From an uncultured Veillonella sp. (lineage in GTDB: Bacteria; Bacillota; Negativicutes; Veillonellales; Veillonellaceae), in the NCBI RefSeq assembly GCF_934230905.1, contig NZ_CAKQFJ010000012.1, positions 1-64,000 on the forward strand: 64,000 bases of DNA, read 5' to 3'. The position numbers were made by a program, and so were the translations under genes. Position 1 is the stretch's first letter, and the number at the start of each line of letters is the position of its first letter. The notes beneath the pieces are model-generated. The model worked only from the letters and a program-made list of their open reading frames with translations, did not search any database and was not told the DNA's origin. Positions 1 through 9,078 of the stretch are shown here, one piece after another.

Positions 1-176
1 ATGTTTACGTCAAAAACAGTTACCATAAAAAGACCAACGAAGGCACCTATCATAAAGATGCCTCCGTGTGCCATGTTGATGATATTTAAAACGCCAAACA
101 CAAGTGTTAAGCCAATAGCGAGTACAGCATATAAGCTACCGAGGGTTAACCCGTTAACTAATTGTTGTAAAAACAC
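1..176 (-). CDS. livH: Branched-chain amino acid ABC transporter permease LivH, N-terminal part (cut by window edge)
   Basis: The first 58 codons of an inner-membrane permease that forms half of the channel of a LIV-type amino acid importer. The start is a GTG at 174-176, chosen because GAGG lies 7 bases upstream and the peptide begins MFLQQLVNGLTLGSLYAV, the usual LivH opening. The conserved stretch around INMAHGG, typical of the family, is also present. The gene begins 16 bases after the binding-protein gene, so the two are almost certainly cotranscribed, with the rest of the transporter outside the window. Family assignment is firm even from this fragment. Confidence 0.85.
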   Translation of the reverse strand, partial: MFLQQLVNGLTLGSLYAVLAIGLTLVFGVLNIINMAHGGIFMIGAFVGLFMVTVFDVN

Positions 177-192
177 TATACTACCTCAACTT

Positions 193-1341
193 TTATTTTT
201 TTAATGCGTCAAATTGACCATTTCTAATTTGCAATACTTGAACTTCCATGGAAGGGTCGCGGTGATCATTAAATTTGAATTGACCTGTTACACCGACAAA
301 GTCAGCAATATTTTTCAATGCATCGCGGAATTTTTCTCGGTCAGTAGTAGAACCAGCTTTTTTCAATGCTGCTTCATACAAGTAAACTGCATCATAAGCT
401 TGCGCTGCGAATTGGTCTGGTTCTTTACCATATTTATCTTTATAAGCTTTACGGAAATCTTTTACCTTTTGGTCATCTTTGTTAGGGAACCAAGGTGTAC
501 CTACGATAACGCCATCAGCTGCAGCACCTGCAATTTTAATGAATTCAGGGCTGTTAAAGCCATTGGAACCAATTACAGGTTGTTGCATACCCATTTCACG
601 CATTTTTTTCATGATCAATGCGCCTTCTTGGTATAGAGAAGCAACAACGATTACATCAGGTTTTGCTTGTTGAATCTTAGTTAATTGTGCAGAAAAATCG
701 GTATCTTTGTCTGCAAATGTTTCAGTATCAACGATTTGTACACCTTCAGCTTCCAATGCTTTACGAGCTGTATTATTTACAGATACCATTTGGTCATTGT
801 TATTGGAATACATAATAGCTGCAGTTTTGAAGTCCAATGTTTTATGTGCTTCTTTGATTGCAGTATCTACTGCCAAGGATTCAGGTACAGCATTACGGAA
901 AATGTAATCCCCAATATCAGTAATACCTTCTGCAGTTGTAGATGTACCAAGAGCTACGACTTTGCTCTTATTTGCTACAGGGCCAGCAGCCATCATTTCA
1001 CCAGATAACATAGGACCAATAACGCCTACAACTTTATCTTTAGAAATAACCTTGTTCATAGCATTAATTGCTTCATTTTTATCACCTTTAGTGTCTTCAA
1101 CAAGCAAATTAATTTTTACATTGTTAGCATCTGCATTAATTTGGCTAACTGCAAGTTCTGCACCAGCTTTGATGGATTCACCATACGCAGCAGCCCCACC
1201 TGTTGTCGTTGTTAACAATGCGATTTTAGCTTCATTGTTATTTGCATTACCTGCATCTTTATTGCTACCACAACCAGCAGCAACTGCCATTACACCAACA
1301 AGGCCAAAAATGGCTGCTTTTTTTAACATGGATTTATTCAT
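193..1341 (-). CDS. livK: Branched-chain amino acid ABC transporter substrate-binding lipoprotein (LivJ/LivK type)
   Basis: Extracytoplasmic ligand-binding protein of 382 residues (periplasmic binding protein type 1 fold) that delivers leucine, isoleucine or valine to the LivH/LivM permease. The N-terminus is a lipoprotein signal: MNKSMLKK, a hydrophobic stretch, then a lipobox ending AAGC at about residue 24, followed by an Asn-rich linker. The ATG at 1341 is preferred over a start six codons upstream because AAGGG precedes it at good spacing. Family features include the LTTTTGGAAAYG segment near the start and the GTSTTAEGITD region. Substrate cannot be fixed from sequence; related proteins also bind amides or aromatic acids. 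Confidence 0.88.
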   Translation of the reverse strand: MNKSMLKKAAIFGLVGVMAVAAGCGSNKDAGNANNNEAKIALLTTTTGGAAAYGESIKAGAELAVSQINADANNVKINLLVEDTKGDKNEAINAMNKVISKDKVVGVIGPMLSGEMMAAGPVANKSKVVALGTSTTAEGITDIGDYIFRNAVPESLAVDTAIKEAHKTLDFKTAAIMYSNNNDQMVSVNNTARKALEAEGVQIVDTETFADKDTDFSAQLTKIQQAKPDVIVVASLYQEGALIMKKMREMGMQQPVIGSNGFNSPEFIKIAGAAADGVIVGTPWFPNKDDQKVKDFRKAYKDKYGKEPDQFAAQAYDAVYLYEAALKKAGSTTDREKFRDALKNIADFVGVTGQFKFNDHRDPSMEVQVLQIRNGQFDALKK

Positions 1342-1404
1342 GCTACACCCTTCCTTCAATCACAATAACAGTAAAATATAATAGTATAAATTATATATAC
1401 TTCT

Positions 1405-1434
1405 ATATTATGAAATATTTTTTATGTTTGTCAA
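1405..1434 (-). promoter_or_regulatory. Predicted sigma-A promoter of the liv operon
   Basis: On the minus strand TTGACA (1429-1434) is followed after 18 bases by TAATAT (1405-1410), about 65 bases before the livK start. Found by eye; no start site is known. Confidence 0.5.
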
Positions 1435-1487
1435 TCAAATCATTAGTATCATCTATAGAATTCAGATGTATACCTTATAAATTTTAT

Positions 1488-3401
1488 TTATTCCGATAAT
1501 AATTCTGAATACTGTTCCCATTTTTCATACAATACTTGTAGTGAATTATCTGTATCTGAAAGCTGCTTTGATATATTAGCCATTTCATCTAAGTCCTGTT
1601 GTACTACAGGGTTAGCTAATTGTACTTCATACATTTTCAAAGTTGCTTCTAACCTAGCAATTTCTTCTTCTATCTCAACTAATTGTTTTTCAATTATATA
1701 TGTATTCGTTTTAGGCTTTGCTTCATCACGAGAAGAAACATCCTTAGTATGAATATTACTTTTATCTTTAGAAATCGCTTCTATTGGCTCTGTAAGAGCA
1801 GCAATATCATTTTGTTCTTTTAGTTTTTCCTTATAATAGGAATAATTACCCAAATATTCTGTAACACCTTTATCCTCTAATACCAAAGTTCTCGTAGATA
1901 CTTGGTCTAAGAAATATCGGTCATGAGAAATGATAAAACAGGTACCACCAAATTGCTGTAATGCACGTTCCACTATTTCACGCGTAGGTACATCTAAATG
2001 ATTGGTTGGTTCATCAAGAATAAGGAAATTATCACCTTGTAAGAATAATTTTAATAAAGCTAAACGGGCCCGCTCACCCCCAGATAAATCTCCTACTAGT
2101 TTAAATACATCATCGCCTTTAAATAGAAATGAGCCTAATACATTACGAGCTTTTTCTTCGGTAAAATTATAATTATTTATAATCTCATCCACCACTTGCC
2201 ATTGATCATGTAATTCTTCATGTTCTTGTGAAAAGTATCCAACTTGTACACGATTACCAATATCGATATGACCATTCAACGGGACCAACTCTCCAACAAT
2301 AGATTTTACCATTGTTGATTTACCTACACCATTAGGACCAATTAAAGCTACAGATTCTCCACGGCGAACCACTAAAGATATATCATCAATAATAGGTTTA
2401 TTTGTGTCATACCCAATAGATACATGATCTAATACGAGTACTTTATCCGCACTCATTGCAGCAGGTGGAAATTTAAAATCTAACGAATGTGAGATTATAG
2501 GTGCCTCTAATCGTTCCAATCGATTTAATTGAGATTGACGGCCTCTTGCCATTTTAGACTTAATACCTGCCCGATATTTATCAATATACTCTTCCGTTTT
2601 CTTGATATATTCTTGCTGCTTTTCATAAGCAATTGAATCAGCTTTTAATCTTTCATCCCGTTGTAATACATATCGACTATAGTTACCACGATAAGTTGTT
2701 GCCTTATGATGATCTAATTCTACTACGCCTGTAACAATACGATCCATAAAATATCGGTCATGACTAACGATAAGAATGCCACCTCGATATGATGATAAAT
2801 ATCCTTCTAGCCATTCTAACATTTCCATATCCAAATGATTTGTGGGCTCATCTAAAAACAAAAAATCAGGGCTTCGCACCAAAGCCTTTGCTAAATTAAT
2901 ACGTGTCTTTTGTCCTCCAGAAAAGGCATTAGCTGGTTTATATAAATCTTCATCAGTAAAACCAAGTCCATACACTATTCGTTTTGTTTTTTGTTCATAA
3001 TCATATCCACCTAACCACTCTAAACGATTTTGTAGATAATCAAGACGTTGTAAGTCACTTTCACTAGCTTCGTGAGTCTCTAGATACGTTGTCAACTCTT
3101 GTAGTTTGTTCTCTAATGCATGAACATCTTCCCAAGCCGTTTCTATTTCTTCAGCCAAACTAGCATCACCTAAATTAACATCTTGTTGTAAATAACCAAT
3201 ACTGGCAACAGGAGACATTACGACTTGTCCTTCGTCTAATTCCTCAATGCCAAGTATGCATTTCAACAATGTTGATTTCCCCGCCCCATTAGGGCCAACC
3301 AAAGCGACTCTGTCACCTTCTTTTATTTCAAAGGACACATTAGAAAACACTTGGCGCACCCCAAATGATTTTCCTAGACCGATCATTCGAATGCGTTCCA
3401 T
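1488..3401 (-). CDS. ABC-F family ATPase (YdiF/Uup-like ribosome-associated protein)
   Basis: A soluble protein of 637 residues with two ABC ATPase domains and no membrane segments, the layout of ABC-F translation factors that bind the ribosomal E site and help stalled ribosomes. Domain 1 has Walker A GPNGAGKST (near residue 36), signature FSGGQ and Walker B FLFLDEPTNHLD; domain 2 has GPNGVGKST, LSGGE and FLILDEPTNHLD. The linker between them is long and basic (IKSKMARGRQSQLNRLERL), as in ABC-F proteins. The last 80 or so residues are predicted coiled coil, as in Uup and YdiF. Start ATG follows GGAGG. A role in antibiotic resistance is possible for the family, but nothing here indicates it. 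Confidence 0.85.
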   Translation of the reverse strand: MERIRMIGLGKSFGVRQVFSNVSFEIKEGDRVALVGPNGAGKSTLLKCILGIEELDEGQVVMSPVASIGYLQQDVNLGDASLAEEIETAWEDVHALENKLQELTTYLETHEASESDLQRLDYLQNRLEWLGGYDYEQKTKRIVYGLGFTDEDLYKPANAFSGGQKTRINLAKALVRSPDFLFLDEPTNHLDMEMLEWLEGYLSSYRGGILIVSHDRYFMDRIVTGVVELDHHKATTYRGNYSRYVLQRDERLKADSIAYEKQQEYIKKTEEYIDKYRAGIKSKMARGRQSQLNRLERLEAPIISHSLDFKFPPAAMSADKVLVLDHVSIGYDTNKPIIDDISLVVRRGESVALIGPNGVGKSTMVKSIVGELVPLNGHIDIGNRVQVGYFSQEHEELHDQWQVVDEIINNYNFTEEKARNVLGSFLFKGDDVFKLVGDLSGGERARLALLKLFLQGDNFLILDEPTNHLDVPTREIVERALQQFGGTCFIISHDRYFLDQVSTRTLVLEDKGVTEYLGNYSYYKEKLKEQNDIAALTEPIEAISKDKSNIHTKDVSSRDEAKPKTNTYIIEKQLVEIEEEIARLEATLKMYEVQLANPVVQQDLDEMANISKQLSDTDNSLQVLYEKWEQYSELLSE

Positions 3402-3435
3402 TCAATCCCTCCTTTATCATTCAATTCAGTAATTA

Positions 3436-4635
3436 TTATACCACAGTCGCTTTTACAAAAATGACTAGCTCCACACTATCTTTGGTCTTTCGACTATGTC
3501 TAAATAATTTACCTAACAAAGGAATATCTCCAAGTAATGGAACTTTTTCCATCTGTTTTTGATCTCGATTATCCATTAATCCACCTATAACCAATACTTC
3601 ACCAGGTTTTAGTATGACTCTTGTTTTTGCTTGCCTTGTGGTAATTTTATAGGATTTCAATTCTGATACCATAACAGGAGAACTTACCTCTGCCTGTATC
3701 GACGTGTCTATAAAACCATTTTTAGTAACGATTGGAGTATAATCTAACTTTATACCAACCTCTTCATAATGAATAGATTGCTTTCTCTCTCCATTAGAAA
3801 TAGATTCTTCCACTACAGGAATTTTTTCACCAATCAGAATATGTGCATTTTCTCCATTTAAAGCCATGATTGACGGTGTTGCAATGACAACGGCTTTTCC
3901 TGTAGTTTCTAAAAGACTTAATTCTGGCTTTACAAAGAATTTATAGGCTTCACCATCTGGCGCCTTACCAAATGTAATGGCCCCATATGTATTTGTCTTA
4001 TCATTACCATGACCAGTTAAGCTTAACCAAGACCATCTAAATCCGGTTTCCTTAGAATAAGAATGCTCCATTGCCATAATTGTTGCTTCTAATCGCACCT
4101 GTTTTATATCCCGGTCAACCGATTGAATGATAGACCGTACTCCTTTTTCCTCTTCTCGAGTTATATTTAGTACGAGTTGGTTTGTTTCCTTATGCACTGT
4201 GAACTTTTCATTAGGTACTACCGTTCTTATAGCCGATTCTAATGATGTCGATGATACTATATTAGGTTCTACTACCATAACATGACGATTTTCCTTACCA
4301 CCAGAATGTCCTGTTACTGTAATTATCCCCTGATCATCTTGTATATCAAAATGATACATATCCCCTAAATGATGCAACATTTCCAATGGTGATTTGCCAT
4401 GTATCGTTCCAGTTACAGTACCCTCTAATGTATTAATACCAAGTATATCTAGTTTATAGCTACGACTAATTGCCTCTACTACATCAGATAAAGGAGCCTT
4501 ACTAACTGTCATACTATATGAGTTTTCAGCAGTTGAAGATTGTTGCAATTGTATTGCTTCTTTCGCCCATGAACAAGAACTTCCTAGTCCACATAAGATT
4601 AAAAATATTATTATGACTCTCCAACAGATACGCAT
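3436..4635 (-). CDS. Short secretin (GspD/PilQ family outer-membrane channel protein)
   Basis: A 399-residue protein of the secretin family, which forms outer-membrane rings for type IV pili, type II secretion or DNA uptake. An N-terminal signal sequence (hydrophobic residues 6-22, likely cleavage after SWA) is followed by a short STN-like domain and an N-domain. The C-terminal secretin domain carries the conserved VLVIGGL and KVPLLGDIPLLGKLFR motifs. It is much shorter than typical PilQ or GspD, with few N-domains. The start is supported by GGAGG nine bases upstream and overlaps the preceding gene by 25 bases, so the two are translationally linked. No pilus ATPase, platform protein or pilin lies nearby, so the machine it serves must be encoded elsewhere. 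Confidence 0.8.
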   Translation of the reverse strand: MRICWRVIIIFLILCGLGSSCSWAKEAIQLQQSSTAENSYSMTVSKAPLSDVVEAISRSYKLDILGINTLEGTVTGTIHGKSPLEMLHHLGDMYHFDIQDDQGIITVTGHSGGKENRHVMVVEPNIVSSTSLESAIRTVVPNEKFTVHKETNQLVLNITREEEKGVRSIIQSVDRDIKQVRLEATIMAMEHSYSKETGFRWSWLSLTGHGNDKTNTYGAITFGKAPDGEAYKFFVKPELSLLETTGKAVVIATPSIMALNGENAHILIGEKIPVVEESISNGERKQSIHYEEVGIKLDYTPIVTKNGFIDTSIQAEVSSPVMVSELKSYKITTRQAKTRVILKPGEVLVIGGLMDNRDQKQMEKVPLLGDIPLLGKLFRHSRKTKDSVELVIFVKATVV

Positions 4636-5258
4636 TTTACATTTCCTCCATCATCAAGTGTTACACAATTTTCATCTACCTTAAGAACCTTTACACTATG
4701 CCAGGAATCACCTTCCATAACAACGCTAGACTCTGAACCACTACTTAAAATAACAGCTAATTTAGGGCCATGTATAACACCATTAATATAAACTGATTTT
4801 TTTTCATGATGTTTTTCTAAATCACTTTTTAAACTTATGCTGCTATCTTGATTAACTGTATTTTCTATATTTCTCCTTTTACCCCATTTTGACTTCGGAG
4901 AAATACCTTTATTTTTTAAATCCTGCTGAATATCATCTGTGGCTTCATTATCCGTCAAATTTATAGAATGCAAATTACTCTTCCCTAATGTTTCTACTAA
5001 TACTTCATGCCAAGGAAGTCCCCTCAAATTATTTCCTGTACCATATAACAATTTAGTCCTATTATTCTCTTCTGCAGATTGAGATACTGCATTTGAACTA
5101 GACTCCATCTGAATATGATCATTTTCTGTTGTATGAAATACACCCCACCCAATAGCGATAAGAGCTAATAGAAATAATATACCTATACTTTTTTTGTATC
5201 GTTTATATTGAGTTATATACTGATAAAATTTGTCGTACAACAATCGATGTATATCCAT
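4611..5258 (-). CDS. Bitopic membrane protein, probable GspC/PilP-like secretin partner
   Basis: A 215-residue protein with a short cytoplasmic head rich in Tyr and Lys, one membrane helix (about residues 24-43, IGILFLLALIAIGWGVF), a low-complexity linker, and a small C-terminal domain. That domain contains GDSWHSVKVLKVDENCVTLDDGG, which resembles the beta-strand pattern of GspC HR and PilP domains, the inner-membrane proteins that dock on secretins. The assignment rests on topology, that motif and the overlap with the secretin gene; overall similarity is weak. It is the first gene of the pair after the terminator at 5336-5371. Alternative: a lineage-specific pilotin or anchoring protein. Confidence 0.55.
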   Translation of the reverse strand: MDIHRLLYDKFYQYITQYKRYKKSIGILFLLALIAIGWGVFHTTENDHIQMESSSNAVSQSAEENNRTKLLYGTGNNLRGLPWHEVLVETLGKSNLHSINLTDNEATDDIQQDLKNKGISPKSKWGKRRNIENTVNQDSSISLKSDLEKHHEKKSVYINGVIHGPKLAVILSSGSESSVVMEGDSWHSVKVLKVDENCVTLDDGGNVKCVSVGES

Positions 5259-5335
5259 TTATTAGGTCTCCTTTCTCATCTAGATTTTAAAAAACTATCT
5301 ACTATCAGTATGCAACACATATAGATATAAAAGAA

Positions 5336-5371
5336 GGACACTAATAGTCACCCCCGTGACTATTAGTGTCC
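5336..5371 (-). terminator. Rho-independent terminator downstream of galE
   Basis: Perfect 16-base-pair inverted repeat (5336-5351 and 5356-5371) with a four-base loop. On the minus strand the stem is followed by TTCTTTTATA. It lies between the galE stop and the start of the secretin-partner gene and separates two transcripts. Confidence 0.85.
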
Positions 5372-5403
5372 TTGACAAATTATAAAATATAAGTTATAAA
5401 ATT

Positions 5404-6393
5404 TTATTTATCATCATATCCCATCGGATGAGATTGATGCCAATTCCATGCATCTCCTATTATTTGCGATAATTCACTATGTTGTGGACTCCAACCTAGA
5501 ATACCCTTGATACACTCTGAAGATGCAATTAATATACTTGGATCTCCTGCTCGGCGTTCACCATATTCCACTGGAATATCAATATCAGTTACTTTTTTAG
5601 CCGTTTCTATGATATCTTTTACGGAAAAACCATTGCCACTACCTAAATTAAAAGCTCTTGATTCACCACCATTAATCAAGTAATTCATAGCTAATACATG
5701 AGCAGATGCCAAATCAGTAACATGAATATAATCCCGAATACATGTACCATCAATAGTATCATAATCAGTTCCAAAAACAGTAATATGTGGTCTTTTTCTT
5801 AAAGCCGCCTCTAATACTAACGGAATCAAATGAGTTTCTGGAGAATGATCTTCACCAATATCGCCACTTTCATCTGCACCTGCAGCATTAAAATAACGTA
5901 ATGCTACATAAGTAGAACCATAAATAGAGCTATAGTCATGAAGCATTTCTTCAATCATCAGCTTAGTTCGACCATATACGTTAGTTGGCTGTAATTTAGC
6001 TCCTTCTACAATAGGTACTTCTTCCGGTTCACCATAAACTGCAGCCGTACTAGAAAATACAAAATGTTGTACACCCGCCTGTCTTGCTGATTCTATAAGT
6101 TGATAAGATCCTACAACATTATTCTCATAGTAAATAGAAGGGTTTATCATAGATTCCCCTACTTGAGAGTGTGCAGCAAAATGCATAATCCCCTTTATAT
6201 TATTATCTTTCATGACACTAATGAGTTTTGAATCTGCAATGTCTAACTCTATGACCTTAACCCCTTTAGGAATAGAACTACGGTGACCACGTGAAAAATT
6301 GTCAACTACAATAGGTGTAAAACCAGCATGTATTAATGCTCTAACTGTATGACTACCTATATAACCAGCACCACCTGTTACTAAAATATTCAT
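5404..6393 (-). CDS. galE: UDP-glucose 4-epimerase
   Basis: Cytoplasmic NAD-dependent short-chain dehydrogenase family enzyme (329 residues) that interconverts UDP-glucose and UDP-galactose. The NAD-binding GGAGYIGSH motif starts at residue 6, the SSTAAVYG segment supplies the catalytic Ser/Thr, and YGRTK is the catalytic YxxxK. The ATG at 6393 is preferred to one two codons upstream because GGGGAG is then 7 bases away. Last gene before a strong terminator; it lies just downstream of pgi, so hexose-phosphate and nucleotide-sugar steps are grouped. Likely supplies galactose units for LPS or other glycans together with GalU. Confidence 0.9.
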   Translation of the reverse strand: MNILVTGGAGYIGSHTVRALIHAGFTPIVVDNFSRGHRSSIPKGVKVIELDIADSKLISVMKDNNIKGIMHFAAHSQVGESMINPSIYYENNVVGSYQLIESARQAGVQHFVFSSTAAVYGEPEEVPIVEGAKLQPTNVYGRTKLMIEEMLHDYSSIYGSTYVALRYFNAAGADESGDIGEDHSPETHLIPLVLEAALRKRPHITVFGTDYDTIDGTCIRDYIHVTDLASAHVLAMNYLINGGESRAFNLGSGNGFSVKDIIETAKKVTDIDIPVEYGERRAGDPSILIASSECIKGILGWSPQHSELSQIIGDAWNWHQSHPMGYDDK

Positions 6394-6414
6394 ATACATA
6401 CTCCCCTTTAATAA

Positions 6415-7842
6415 CTACAACTTTTTCATAGCATGAAGTTTTGGCCCAATTAAACGTTTATAAACTTCAACACCTGGTTGATCAAAGGCATCAACGCCTG
6501 CTAAAATCGATTCAAAATACACAGCCCAACAATGCATGAACATGATTTCCCCTAAATGAAATGCATTTAATGTTGGTACAGATATGGTCATATTAAAACG
6601 ATTATCACTCGATAAAGCCTCTCTATTCGCATCAAGTGCACTATTTAAAATATCGCTAATAGGAATATTTCCTATGGCATTAAGTTTATCATACTCACTA
6701 TACAAATTAGGAACAACCAGCGATGTATCCCAATCTCGTACTTTAATAAATTGAACAACCTTATTAAGTCGCCCCTCTTGATGCTCTTGCACCTGAGCAT
6801 GCATATCCATCGTACCAACTGCAGGAACAGGTGTACGACCATATGGAAGGCAAGTCTTACTCATTTTACCCAATGATTCTGATAGTAACTGCACATACCA
6901 ATCAGATAAAGAGTGTAATGATTCACCATAAGGCATAAATACTTCTATAATACGACCATATCGTTCCGACGCAATATACTTTAACAGTGCACTAAATAAA
7001 GCTGGGTTTTTCAAAACATCCTCTTCTTGACAGGCTATATCCATTGATGCAGCACCGGCTAAGAAGCCTTCGATGTCAAATCCCACTAAAGCAGCTGTAA
7101 CAAATCCTACCTCAGTAAAGACTGAGAATCTACCTCCCACACCATAGGGAACAGAGAATGTTCTCCATTGATGCTTGATAGCCATATCATGAAGAATGGT
7201 AGGATGTGCATCATTATTAGTATCTGTGACAACAGTAACTTCATAATTAATATGATGATCTTCAAGCGCTTTCTGAAGAATCATAAAATTAGCCATTGGT
7301 TCAATGGTAGAACCAGATTTAGATGTAACTACAAGCATTACCTTGTAAGCTGGACCTTTTTCATTGGCTTGTGATACCAATGTCTTAATAAGTCCCTCCA
7401 AGTATGGACCATCTACATTAAACCCAGCAAAATAAAACCGAGGATAATTATCACGTTCTTGATCCGTATAGTTGTTCCAAAACGAACCACATTGAACATC
7501 AAAAATCACCTTACTACCTAGGTAAGAACCACCGATACCAATAGACACAACTGTATCGATATTCTTGCGAGCATAAGATCGTAATTTTTGTAAACGATCC
7601 ATCATCTTCGGTGTATTGATACCATTCTCTGATATATATGGTAATTGATAAAACAAAATTGGCTCAGGTTGACCATCCTTAGAAAGATGACCTTCTTCAT
7701 ATCCAGTAGATCGTAAAATATTGGTATGACGCCATACATTTTGAATGGCCCGCTCAAAATTTTGTATATCACGCACCTGTATGCAACTTTCATTATAGAT
7801 ATTACTATAATCTAATTCAAATCCAGAATCTAACTGTAGCAT
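6415..7842 (-). CDS. pgi: Glucose-6-phosphate isomerase
   Basis: Cytoplasmic enzyme (475 residues) interconverting glucose 6-phosphate and fructose 6-phosphate; in an organism growing on organic acids it would mainly serve gluconeogenesis and glycan synthesis. Family motifs include VSIGIGGSYLGSK, SKSGSTIEPMANF and the GGRFSVFT segment. The ATG at 7842 is chosen over a longer reading frame because AGGAG sits 7 bases before it and the extra 20 residues are Trp-rich and unlike the family. It begins 11 bases after the DUF1294 gene. Confidence 0.92.
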   Translation of the reverse strand: MLQLDSGFELDYSNIYNESCIQVRDIQNFERAIQNVWRHTNILRSTGYEEGHLSKDGQPEPILFYQLPYISENGINTPKMMDRLQKLRSYARKNIDTVVSIGIGGSYLGSKVIFDVQCGSFWNNYTDQERDNYPRFYFAGFNVDGPYLEGLIKTLVSQANEKGPAYKVMLVVTSKSGSTIEPMANFMILQKALEDHHINYEVTVVTDTNNDAHPTILHDMAIKHQWRTFSVPYGVGGRFSVFTEVGFVTAALVGFDIEGFLAGAASMDIACQEEDVLKNPALFSALLKYIASERYGRIIEVFMPYGESLHSLSDWYVQLLSESLGKMSKTCLPYGRTPVPAVGTMDMHAQVQEHQEGRLNKVVQFIKVRDWDTSLVVPNLYSEYDKLNAIGNIPISDILNSALDANREALSSDNRFNMTISVPTLNAFHLGEIMFMHCWAVYFESILAGVDAFDQPGVEVYKRLIGPKLHAMKKL

Positions 7843-7853
7843 CAAGTATCTCC

Positions 7854-8132
7854 TTATGCACCTATCCAACCATAGCCATATCCAATACCAAATACGGACC
7901 ACAAAATTGCGATGGGAATTAATAGCTTAAATTTCAATTTTGCTGTTTTATGATGAAATAGTACCATGCCCAATAACGCACCTAGGCCCGCAAAAGCAAA
8001 TGCTAGAAATAGCAATGTAAATTCAGAAATCCGCTCATACCCTTTTATAGCAGAAAACTTATCATATCCATATATACAAAAGACAATAAAATTCCATACG
8101 GCCATAGTAATCAGAAAATACGTTTCACTCAT
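7854..8132 (-). CDS. DUF1294 family small membrane protein
   Basis: A 92-residue integral membrane protein with about three hydrophobic segments. It matches the DUF1294 pattern: YDKFSAIKGYERISE after the first helix, then a helix ending GALLGMVLFHHKTAKLKF. The family has no known function. It sits 12 bases after an epimerase gene and 11 before pgi, inside a sugar operon, but that position alone does not define a role. Confidence 0.75.
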   Translation of the reverse strand: MSETYFLITMAVWNFIVFCIYGYDKFSAIKGYERISEFTLLFLAFAFAGLGALLGMVLFHHKTAKLKFKLLIPIAILWSVFGIGYGYGWIGA

Positions 8133-8143
8133 AATCCTATATT

Positions 8144-9061
8144 TTATTTCCCCTTAAAATATGAGAGGGTATCACCCAATCCACATTCCAAACCAACAGT
8201 AGCTTCAAATCCAAAATCCTTTTTGGCTTTTTCATTACATAAACGAGAATGGCGAATATCGCCAACTCGTTCTGCTTCATAATTAGTTACAATTTGTTTA
8301 CCACTGATAGCTGTGAAATAGTCTACCAATTCATTTACAGATGTACTCGTATTAGTAGAAATGTTATAAATTCCTGTTAAATCAGGATGATTCATGGCTT
8401 TAATATTAGCTTCAACTACATCATTTACATATATAAAATCCCTAGTTTGTTCACCATCTCCAAATACGGTGATTGGCTTATCTTCATTAACAAGGCGGTT
8501 AAAAATACTAATTACGCCACCTTCTCCACCATCACCTTGACGCGGTCCATACACATTAGAATATCTAAAGCATACTGTTTTTAATCCAAAAGCTTGTTCA
8601 TAAATTCGCAAATAACCTTCTGCTGTCAATTTAGTAAGACCATAAAATGATGTTGGCTGACCCGTTAATGTTTCTCTAAGAGGTAATGTATCAAGATTAC
8701 CATACACCGCAGCAGAGGATGGCATTAAAAAATGTTCTACCCCATGTGTTCTTGCTGCTTCGAGCATATTAATTAAGCCTATGAGATTCACATCACAATC
8801 CATCTTAGGATTTTCCATAGATGCAGGTACCATCGTTTGTGCCGCTTCATGAAATACTACTTGAGGTTTAAAATCTGCAAAAATAGATTCTATGTTAGCG
8901 TCTCGTACATCCATTTCTATAAATACTGCTTTTGGATTAACAAATTCTCGTACCCCTGTTGTAAGATTATCTATTACCAATACTGTATGACCTAATGCTA
9001 TGAGTCGATCGACTAGATGGGACCCTATGAAACCGGCGCCCCCCGTTACACAAACGCGCAT
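8144..9061 (-). CDS. NAD-dependent nucleotide-sugar epimerase/dehydratase (second GalE-like protein)
   Basis: A 305-residue short-chain dehydrogenase of the extended type acting on a UDP- or dTDP-sugar. The dinucleotide motif GGAGFIGSH is at residues 7-15, PSSAAVYGN carries the catalytic Ser, and YGLTK is the YxxxK motif. The sequence is closer to the short archaeal/Firmicute epimerases than to the GalE at 5404-6393; the two share fold motifs but diverge elsewhere. Candidate activities are UDP-glucose or UDP-N-acetylglucosamine 4-epimerisation; sequence alone does not decide. First of the tightly spaced set epimerase, DUF1294, pgi, galE. Confidence 0.8.
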   Translation of the reverse strand: MRVCVTGGAGFIGSHLVDRLIALGHTVLVIDNLTTGVREFVNPKAVFIEMDVRDANIESIFADFKPQVVFHEAAQTMVPASMENPKMDCDVNLIGLINMLEAARTHGVEHFLMPSSAAVYGNLDTLPLRETLTGQPTSFYGLTKLTAEGYLRIYEQAFGLKTVCFRYSNVYGPRQGDGGEGGVISIFNRLVNEDKPITVFGDGEQTRDFIYVNDVVEANIKAMNHPDLTGIYNISTNTSTSVNELVDYFTAISGKQIVTNYEAERVGDIRHSRLCNEKAKKDFGFEATVGLECGLGDTLSYFKGK

Positions 9062-9078
9062 TGTTTTCCCCTTTTAGA

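Noticed and set aside
214..636. Plus-strand ORF antisense to livK
   Set aside because: It lies wholly within the livK coding frame, is rich in Cys/Phe/Ile as expected of a shadow frame, and has no ribosome site.
7843..7902. Extended Trp-rich N-terminus for pgi
   Set aside because: This stretch overlaps the DUF1294 stop region; the internal ATG has a good ribosome site and fits the family length.
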